7,814 nucleotides of DNA from JAFGPF01 sp964500415 (GTDB lineage Bacteria; Chloroflexota; Dehalococcoidia; Dehalococcoidales; RBG-16-60-22). The translations under genes were made by a program, and so were the position numbers. Within the stretch, counting starts at the first letter, position 1. Every line of letters starts with the position of its first letter. Of the stretch, positions 1-4,497 are shown one piece after another. Where the stretch lies: NCBI GenBank assembly GCA_964500415.1, contig CAZCOB010000072.1, positions 1 through 7,814 of the forward strand, read 5' to 3'. Under the pieces are notes generated by a model, which searched no databases, was not told where the DNA came from, and saw only the letters and a program-made list of their open reading frames with translations.

Positions 1-1149
1 GATGTCCTGGTAGCGGAAATGACCACGCCGGACTTCGTCCCCGCCATGAAGCGGGCGGCAGGTATCGTTACCGACCGCGGCGGCCGGACCGCCCACGCCG
101 CCATCGTCAGCCGCGAGCTTGGCATACCCTGTATCGTCGGCTGCGAAAACGCTACTACCACCCTGAAAGACAATCAGGTAATCACAGTCGACGGCAGTAA
201 CGGCAAGGTCTATCCGGGCAGGATAGAAATCAAAACCGATGTCAAGATACGCAAGCGCGGCGAGCTGGTTACCAGGACCAAGCTCCTCGCCAACCTGGCC
301 CAGCCGGATATCGTCGACCGCGTTGCCAACAGGGATGTCGACGGCATCGGCCTGCTGCGCGCCGAGTTCATGGTCGCCGAAATCGGCGAACACCCCAGCG
401 CCATGATTGAGCAGGGCCGCGGCAGCGAATTTACCACCAAGCTGGCTAAGGAACTTACCAAATTTGCGGCAGCCTTCCACCCGCGCCAGGTAGTCTACCG
501 TACTAACGATTTCAAATCCAACGAATACAAGGCCCTCAAGGGCGGCGAAAAGTTTGAAGAAGATGAAGAAAACCCCATGATCGGCTACCGGGGTGCCTCG
601 CGCTACATCACCGATATTGAGACTTTCAAGCTGGAACTGGACGCCATCAAGAAGGTCAGAGAAAAATATGACAACCTGTGGGTCATGATTCCCTTCGTCC
701 GCACGGTATCGGAACTTGCCGGCACCGTTAAAATTATGGCCGAAGAGGGACTGAAGCGCTCCGATAAGTTCAAGCTCTGGATGATGTGCGAGGTGCCTTC
801 CAATGTCATCCTGCTGGAAAAATTCCTGGCCGTCGGTATCGACGGGGTCTCTATCGGCTCCAACGACCTTACCCAGTTGACGCTGGGCATTGACCGCGAC
901 AGTTCCAAGCTGGCCGCAACCTTCGACGAGCGTAACGAGGCCGTCATGCTATCCATCGAAAAGGTCGTAAAAACCTGCAAGTCACTGGGCGTCACCTGCT
1001 CCATCTGCGGCCAGGCCCCCTCCGTTTACCCCGAGATTACCGAAAAACTGGTGGAGTGGGGTGTCACCTCGGTATCCGTCAGCCCGGATATGATTGACAC
1101 TACCCGCGATATTATCGCCGCAGCTGAGGCAAAACAGGGAATAAAGTAA
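1..1149 (+). CDS. ppsA: Phosphoenolpyruvate synthase (pyruvate, water dikinase), C-terminal part; 5' end outside window
   Basis: PEP synthase converts pyruvate and ATP to PEP, AMP and phosphate in the cytoplasm, feeding gluconeogenesis. The frame is open from base 1 with no start of its own, so the gene begins upstream; the ATG at 19 is internal. The visible 382 residues hold the end of the swivelling phosphohistidine domain, with the signature GGRTAHAAIVSRELGIP and its catalytic His at codon 94-96. The PEP/pyruvate-binding barrel domain follows, with NPMIGYRGASRY, EVPSNVILLEKF, SIGSNDLTQLTLGIDRDS and, near the C-terminus, the catalytic Cys of CSICGQAPS (codon 1006-1008). The missing N-terminal part should be the ATP-grasp domain. 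The SIGSNDLTQ and ICGQAPS wording fits PEP synthase better than pyruvate phosphate dikinase or PTS enzyme I, although all share this fold. The stop lies 33 bases before the ridA start, suggesting co-transcription. Confidence 0.93.
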   Translation, partial: DVLVAEMTTPDFVPAMKRAAGIVTDRGGRTAHAAIVSRELGIPCIVGCENATTTLKDNQVITVDGSNGKVYPGRIEIKTDVKIRKRGELVTRTKLLANLAQPDIVDRVANRDVDGIGLLRAEFMVAEIGEHPSAMIEQGRGSEFTTKLAKELTKFAAAFHPRQVVYRTNDFKSNEYKALKGGEKFEEDEENPMIGYRGASRYITDIETFKLELDAIKKVREKYDNLWVMIPFVRTVSELAGTVKIMAEEGLKRSDKFKLWMMCEVPSNVILLEKFLAVGIDGVSIGSNDLTQLTLGIDRDSSKLAATFDERNEAVMLSIEKVVKTCKSLGVTCSICGQAPSVYPEITEKLVEWGVTSVSVSPDMIDTTRDIIAAAEAKQGIK

Positions 1150-1182
1150 CTGTCAATTCGATAAGCAAACAGGAGAACAGGA

Positions 1183-1535
1183 ATGACCGAATTAAAACGG
1201 ATTCCTGCGCCCTGGAGCTACTCGATGGCCGTTGCAGCCGGGGACTACGTTTTTCTCGGATTGCACCGCGGCTTTGGCGATGATTTTACTGCCCAGTTCC
1301 ACGACATGTTTTCACACCTAAAAAGACCCTAGCCGAGTTTGACCTGACGCTGGCGCACCTGGTCAAGGTCAATGTCTGGCTGAAGAATATCGAAGACATA
1401 CGCGTGTACGAGAAGCTCTTTCGGGACTACTTTGAAAAAGATAAATATCCGGCCAGGATGGGCTCCACCACGGAATTTGTCGATGATGATTGTCTCTTGA
1501 TGATTGATGGCATCGCCTACCGGAGAGCTTTGTAA
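1183..1535 (+). pseudogene. RidA/YjgF-type (Rid family) gene interrupted by a one-base frameshift
   Basis: Rid proteins are small trimeric enzymes, and RidA itself hydrolyses reactive enamine/imine intermediates such as 2-aminoacrylate. An ATG at 1183 has a good ribosome site (AGGAG at 1171-1175, 7-base gap). The frame reads 49 residues, including IPAPWSYSMAVAAGDYVFLG, typical of a Rid N-terminus, then stops at 1330-1332. From 1323 another frame carries the rest of the fold: KTLAEFDLTLAHLVKVNVWL, YEKLFRDYF, PARMGSTTEF with the conserved Arg, and LLMIDGIAYR, ending at TAA 1533-1535. Changing the run of five A at 1320-1324 to six joins both parts into a smooth 117-residue protein, close to the usual 120-130. 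The lost base is therefore almost certainly in that run. It may be a true mutation, a sequencing or assembly error, or a slippage site. The usual Glu near the end (EIEAIA) reads Asp here (MIDGIA). The exact Rid subfamily is not settled. Confidence 0.85.
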
Positions 1536-1567
1536 AACCTGTCAGCAGGTGCTAAACTGGGCATCAG

Positions 1568-2608
1568 GTGACAATAGACAAATTAAGAATACGATTAATG
1601 AGCGAGGAGAGAGAAGAAAGCCTCTCGCCTCATGCCGTCAGAAGCAGGCTGTCGCGCGGTCGTCAGCGCCCCGAAGTACCGTGTCCGGTACGCACCGCTT
1701 TTCAACGCGACCGCGACCGCATCATCCACAGCAAGTCCTTCCGCCGCCTCAAGCACAAAACACAGGTCTTCATCGCTCCCCTGGGAGACCACTATGCCAC
1801 CCGCCTGACCCACACGCTGGAGGTCTCCCAGATAGCCCGCACCATATCCCGCGCCCTGAACCTCAACGAAGACCTTACCGAGGCCATCGCCCTTGGCCAT
1901 GACCTCGGGCACACCCCTTTCGGCCACGTGGGCGAAGATATACTCGACGAACTCTACCACGGCGGGTTCCGCCACAACGAGCAAAGCCTGCGCGTCGTCG
2001 ACCTTCTGGAGAAGGACGGGAAGGGATTGAACCTCACCTGGGAAGTCAGGGACGGCATCGTCAATCACTCCAAGTCGGGCGTGGCTGTCCTCGGCAACGA
2101 CTGGGGAGAAGTAAATACTCTCGAAGGGGAAGTCGTTAAAATTTCCGATATGGTCGCTTATATCAACCATGATATCGGCGATGCCATCCGGGCGGGAATT
2201 CTCACCGAGGGAGATTTACCCATCGAAATCGTCAGGGTGCTGGGGCTCTCCCACTCGCAGCGTATCAATACGCTCGTCTCCGATATCATCGAGATTTCGT
2301 GGGACGTGCGTAATTGTGATATAATTAGGGAAAGACCTGCGATTAAAATGAGTCCCCCGGTGCTGACAGCGGCCAACAAATTACGCGATTTTCTCTTCGA
2401 GCGAGTCTATAATCCGCGTTCTACCGGGGAAGAATCGCAGCAGGCCGAAAATGTGATACGCTTCCTCTACCGGTACTTTAACGAACATGACGATAAGCTG
2501 CCGGTGGAATACCGTCTCTACAGCGATGCCGCCGACCGCCGGGTCGTCGACTATATTGCCGGCATGACCGACCACTACGCCCTCAGGCTTGCGGAAGAAT
2601 TGAAATAA
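1568..2608 (+). CDS. dgt: Deoxyguanosinetriphosphate triphosphohydrolase-like protein (HD-domain dNTPase)
   Basis: Members of this family remove triphosphate from dNTPs, giving the deoxynucleoside, and so limit or rebalance dNTP pools in the cytoplasm. The 346-residue product has the family hallmarks in order: RTAFQRDRDRIIHSKSFRRL at 42-61, LKHKTQVF, the first metal-binding His in RLTHTLEVSQIART (H82), the HD doublet in ALGHDLGHTPFGH (H111, D112), RHNEQSLRVV, and the closing Asp in KISDMVAYINHDIGDAIRAG (D194). Together these complete the H...HD...D metal site. The C-terminal half is helical and less conserved. Length and motifs fit the non-proteobacterial dGTPase-like group, so true substrate preference may be broader than dGTP. 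The start is uncertain: GTG 1568 is the only start in frame after the upstream stop at 1553-1555, but it lacks a well-spaced Shine-Dalgarno site. ATG 1598 would give 336 residues and also lacks one. The gene begins 32 bases after the ridA stop. Confidence 0.93.
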   Translation: MTIDKLRIRLMSEEREESLSPHAVRSRLSRGRQRPEVPCPVRTAFQRDRDRIIHSKSFRRLKHKTQVFIAPLGDHYATRLTHTLEVSQIARTISRALNLNEDLTEAIALGHDLGHTPFGHVGEDILDELYHGGFRHNEQSLRVVDLLEKDGKGLNLTWEVRDGIVNHSKSGVAVLGNDWGEVNTLEGEVVKISDMVAYINHDIGDAIRAGILTEGDLPIEIVRVLGLSHSQRINTLVSDIIEISWDVRNCDIIRERPAIKMSPPVLTAANKLRDFLFERVYNPRSTGEESQQAENVIRFLYRYFNEHDDKLPVEYRLYSDAADRRVVDYIAGMTDHYALRLAEELK

Positions 2609-2665
2609 AAAGTCTAAATATAAGGGAGTCCAGGAGGGGCAGGATATTTATTAACAGGGGCGTCT

Positions 2666-2686
2666 AAGAGGGGCGAAGCCCCTCTT
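2666..2686 (+). terminator. Hairpin 1 of repeat copy 1, possible terminator after dgt
   Basis: A perfect 9-bp stem (AAGAGGGGC paired with GCCCCTCTT) encloses a three-base GAA loop, 57 bases after the dgt stop. Stem strength fits an intrinsic terminator, but the following bases (CCATATCC) contain no real T-run, so termination would be inefficient or need Rho. The central GCGAAGC is a sequence known to form an unusually stable mini-hairpin in single-stranded DNA, so a DNA-level role is also possible. Confidence 0.5.
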
Positions 2687-2695
2687 CCATATCCT

Positions 2696-2730
2696 CCCCC
2701 TCTCCTGTGACACCTCGTCAGGAGAGGGGG
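2696..2730 (+). repeat. Hairpin 2 of repeat copy 1 (12-bp stem, 11-nt loop)
   Basis: CCCCCTCTCCTG at 2696-2707 pairs perfectly with CAGGAGAGGGGG at 2719-2730 around an 11-base loop. The matching element in copy 2 has the same stem and loop lengths, and three of its base pairs are changed on both sides so that pairing survives. No T-run follows the stem, so this is not a typical intrinsic terminator by itself. Confidence 0.75.
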
Positions 2731-2783
2731 ACACAGGGGGTGAGGTAGATAAAATCCCCCCCCAACTCAATAGGATTAATAAA

Positions 2784-3407
2784 ATGATTACCATCATAGA
2801 CTATAACGCCGGTAATATAAAAAGCGTCCAGCGCGCCTGTGCGGAGGTCGGCGTGGAGGCCATCGTCACCAGCGACCCCACCACCGTCGCCGGGGCGGAA
2901 AAGATAATCTTTCCGGGGGTCGGCGCCGCCCCCAGCGCCATGACCTACCTGAAAAAAACGGGACTGGATGAAGCCCTGAAAGATGCTTTTAATGCAGAAA
3001 TTCCCATTCTGGGCATCTGCCTGGGGGCCCAGATTATCCTGAAAAGCTCCGATGAAGGCAATCGGAAATGCCTCGGTCTCGTCCCGGGGAAAACCGTCCG
3101 GTTCCGACTCGAGGACAAGCTGCTCAAGATACCGCACATGGGATGGAACGAGGTCACATTAGTGCAGCCCCACCCCCTTCTCGAAGGTATCCAGCCGGGC
3201 GACGAATTTTACTTCGTCCACTCGTATTACCCGCAGCCTGCCGATAAGAAAAATATCTACGCCGTCTCCAGTCACGGCACCGACTTCTGTTGCGCACTGG
3301 GAAGCCGCAACCTTTTCGCCACTCAGTTCCACCCCGAAAAAAGCGGCCGACTCGGCCTGCAATTGCTGGAACGCTTTGCCCGCTGGGACGGCACCTTAAC
3401 AGCTTAA
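2784..3407 (+). CDS. hisH: Imidazole glycerol phosphate synthase, glutaminase subunit HisH
   Basis: HisH hydrolyses glutamine and passes the ammonia to HisF for the fifth step of histidine synthesis, in a cytoplasmic HisH-HisF dimer. The 207-residue product is of normal length for this class I amidotransferase subunit. It begins MITIIDYNAGNIKSVQRA and has the PGVG oxyanion-strand segment (44-47). The nucleophile elbow is PILGICLGAQ with Cys79, and KIPHMGWNEV and YFVHSYY follow. The C-terminal FATQFHPEKSG contains His183 and Glu185, so the Cys-His-Glu triad is complete. The ATG at 2784 is chosen because the protein starts exactly where the family does; a weak site, AGGA at 2772-2775, lies 8 bases upstream. 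hisF follows after 26 bases. The leader contains the structured repeat and a run of eight C (2756-2763). No other histidine genes are visible nearby. Confidence 0.96.
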   Translation: MITIIDYNAGNIKSVQRACAEVGVEAIVTSDPTTVAGAEKIIFPGVGAAPSAMTYLKKTGLDEALKDAFNAEIPILGICLGAQIILKSSDEGNRKCLGLVPGKTVRFRLEDKLLKIPHMGWNEVTLVQPHPLLEGIQPGDEFYFVHSYYPQPADKKNIYAVSSHGTDFCCALGSRNLFATQFHPEKSGRLGLQLLERFARWDGTLTA

Positions 3408-3433
3408 TCAAGAGAGGGTGTAAAATATCAGCC

Positions 3434-4213
3434 ATGCTCAGTAAAAGATTGGTAGTCTGCCTTGACGTGCGCAGCGGTAAGCTCGCCAAAAGCATTAAGT
3501 TCGTCGATACGAAGGATATCGGCGACCCCATTACTAAAGCACGCCAGTATTACGAGGACGGGGTTGACGAGCTTGTTTTTTACGACATTACCGCCTCACG
3601 TGAGAACCGCGACATCATGATTGACTTCGTGGAGAAAGTCGCCCGGCAGATTTTCATTCCCTTCTCGGTGGGCGGGGGTATTCGCTCCGTGCCGGACGCC
3701 ACCAAACTCAGGAACGCCGGCGCCGAAAAGGTAAACGTCAACACCGCCGCCGTCAAGCGCAAGGAGCTTATCTCGGAAATAGCTCACGCCATCGGCTCGC
3801 AGAGCACGATTTTATCCATGGATATCAGGAAAGTAGACCCGAATAAAGAGATGCCTTCGGGATATGAGATTGTTATCAACGGCGGTGTCACGCCCACGGG
3901 CATCGACGCCCTACGGTGGGCGAAAACGGGCGAGGAACTGGGCGCCGGCGAGCTGGTGATTAACTCCATCGATGCCGACGGCACCAAGGACGGCTACGAG
4001 ATTAATCTCACGCGGATGATGGCCGACTCCGTAAACATCCCGGTAATTGCTTCGGGCGGGGCGGGTAAGCCGGAGCACCTTTACGACGTGCTTACCGAAG
4101 GCCATGCCGATGCCGCCCTGGTGGCTTCCATCGTCCACTACGGCGAGTACACCTGCCGGGCTTTAAAAGAGTACCTGCACAACCGCGGCATTAAAATACG
4201 CATGAATTATTAA
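3434..4213 (+). CDS. hisF: Imidazole glycerol phosphate synthase, cyclase subunit HisF
   Basis: HisF uses ammonia from HisH to convert PRFAR to imidazole glycerol phosphate and AICAR. From ATG 3434 the product is 259 residues, a single TIM barrel of the usual size. The catalytic aspartates fall at the classical positions: Asp11 in VVCLDVRSG and Asp130 in LSMDIRKVD. Other family segments are VDELVFYDITAS, IPFSVGGGIRS, NSIDADGTKDGYE, VIASGGAGKPEH and ALVASIVHYGEYT. The wording (KLAKSIKF, DIGDPITKARQYY, SGYEIVINGG) belongs to a variant HisF branch that I recall from several anaerobic bacteria rather than the commonest MLAKRIIPCLD form, but no catalytic residue is lost. An earlier in-frame ATG at 3290 would overlap hisH by 118 bases and add 48 unrelated residues, so it is rejected. 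A purine-rich stretch (AGAGAGGGTG, 3411-3420) lies farther upstream than ideal, leaving initiation strength uncertain. It is paired with hisH, 26 bases away. Confidence 0.95.
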   Translation: MLSKRLVVCLDVRSGKLAKSIKFVDTKDIGDPITKARQYYEDGVDELVFYDITASRENRDIMIDFVEKVARQIFIPFSVGGGIRSVPDATKLRNAGAEKVNVNTAAVKRKELISEIAHAIGSQSTILSMDIRKVDPNKEMPSGYEIVINGGVTPTGIDALRWAKTGEELGAGELVINSIDADGTKDGYEINLTRMMADSVNIPVIASGGAGKPEHLYDVLTEGHADAALVASIVHYGEYTCRALKEYLHNRGIKIRMNY

Positions 4214-4243
4214 TCTCTACCTTTTTATCTCCAGGGGAGTGCG

Positions 4244-4259
4244 TCCTTCTGCGGAAGGA
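4244..4259 (+). repeat. Small hairpin in the 5' part of repeat copy 2
   Basis: TCCTTC pairs perfectly with GAAGGA around a TGCG loop, 30 bases after the hisF stop. Copy 1 has no equivalent, so it is either an insertion in copy 2 or a loss from copy 1. No T-run follows immediately. Confidence 0.45.
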
Positions 4260-4299
4260 AGAGGGGGGCGCTGACTTATTTATTTTTTAAGGGGCGTCT

Positions 4300-4320
4300 A
4301 AGAGGGGCGAAGCCCCTCTT
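4300..4320 (+). terminator. Hairpin 1 of repeat copy 2, possible terminator after hisF
   Basis: The hairpin is identical to the one in copy 1: a 9-bp stem (AAGAGGGGC with GCCCCTCTT) and a GAA loop. The downstream side reads TT at the end of the arm and then T, giving three T before C, slightly more terminator-like than copy 1 but still short. It lies about 85 bases after the hisF stop and before the proposed dnaG promoter, which is a sensible place to end the hisHF transcript. Confidence 0.5.
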
Positions 4321-4330
4321 TCAAATTATT

Positions 4331-4365
4331 CCCCCTTCCCTTCATCAATCCCCAGGGGAAGGGGG
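4331..4365 (+). repeat. Hairpin 2 of repeat copy 2 (12-bp stem, 11-nt loop, covarying with copy 1)
   Basis: CCCCCTTCCCTT at 4331-4342 pairs with AGGGGAAGGGGG at 4354-4365, with one G-T wobble, around an 11-base loop. Compared with copy 1, stem pairs 7, 8 and 12 changed on both arms (C-G to T-A, T-A to C-G, G-C to T-A) and pair 11 changed from T-A to T-G. The pairing and the overall 35-base length are kept although the sequence is not, which argues that the fold matters. Confidence 0.75.
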
Positions 4366-4442
4366 ACACAGGGAGATAGGTTCACCAGAAAAATAGGGGA
4401 TCAGGTGAAGACTAGAATTAGTATAAAACTCATTCAGTTCTG

Positions 4443-4474
4443 TTACACAAACGCCACCCAAAAAGTAGTATAAT
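4443..4474 (+). promoter_or_regulatory. Probable promoter for dnaG-rpoD
   Basis: The -10 box TATAAT at 4469-4474 matches the consensus fully and sits in an AT-rich patch right before dnaG. The best -35-like hexamer, TTACAC at 4443-4448, is weak and 20 bases away, longer than the preferred 17, so the -35 part is uncertain. Transcription would start near 4481, leaving a leader of about 17 bases. A second, poorer -10-like TATAAA lies at 4422-4427. Confidence 0.5.
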
Positions 4475-4497
4475 AAATAATTGTCCCTTAGTTAACC

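Larger units (their letters stand above)
2623..2747 (+). repeat. Structured intergenic repeat, copy 1 (between dgt and hisH)
   Basis: This is the first of two related non-coding elements in the window, both in + orientation. The core is a 31-base block at 2656-2686 identical to 4290-4320. It is followed by a 9-base spacer, a 35-base second hairpin at 2696-2730 and the shared tail ACACAGGG (2731-2738). Weaker similarity reaches back to GGGAGT near 2624, through a GAGGGGC-like and an ATTTATT stretch, so the 5' boundary is approximate. There is no plausible reading frame and no transposase. The closing GGTGAGGT resembles but does not match the end of copy 2. It looks like a REP- or MITE-type intergenic element. 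Whether it is mobile, an RNA structure or a terminator cannot be told from two copies. Confidence 0.75.
4236..4380 (+). repeat. Structured intergenic repeat, copy 2 (between hisF and dnaG)
   Basis: This is the second copy of the element found after dgt, in the same orientation. It shares the 31-base block (4290-4320), a 10-base spacer, a 35-base second hairpin (4331-4365) and the tail ACACAGGG (4366-4373). Its 5' part is longer than copy 1 and contains an extra small hairpin at 4244-4259 and a run of six T before the shared block. Both copies lie just after a + strand gene and before another, so together they bracket the hisHF pair. Outer boundaries are approximate. Confidence 0.75.

Noticed and set aside
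1318..1332. Programmed -1 ribosomal frameshift in the ridA gene
   Set aside because: The site has only five A followed by G and no clear downstream stem-loop, and Rid genes are not known to use frameshifting. A lost base in a homopolymer is simpler.
1537..1550. Small hairpin ACCTG-TCAG-CAGGT between ridA and dgt
   Set aside because: A 5-bp stem without a T-run is common by chance and too weak for a terminator.
1504..1902. 132-residue + strand frame over the ridA end and dgt start
   Set aside because: It is rich in Pro, Arg and His as expected for an off-frame read of dgt, and it conflicts with clear RidA and HD-domain coding in other frames.
1595..2170. 191-residue open frame on the - strand
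   Set aside because: It is opposite the HD-domain core of dgt, low in motif content and without a promoter or partner gene; a shadow of GC-rich third positions.
3290..3433. Longer hisF with an ATG start at 3290
   Set aside because: The added 48 residues have no resemblance to HisF and overlap hisH coding. Starting at 3434 places the catalytic aspartates exactly at 11 and 130.
2609..4497. CRISPR array or tRNA-type attachment site in the repeat-bearing gaps
   Set aside because: There are only two copies, 1.6 kb apart with genes between, no regular spacers, and no tRNA cloverleaf or integrase.
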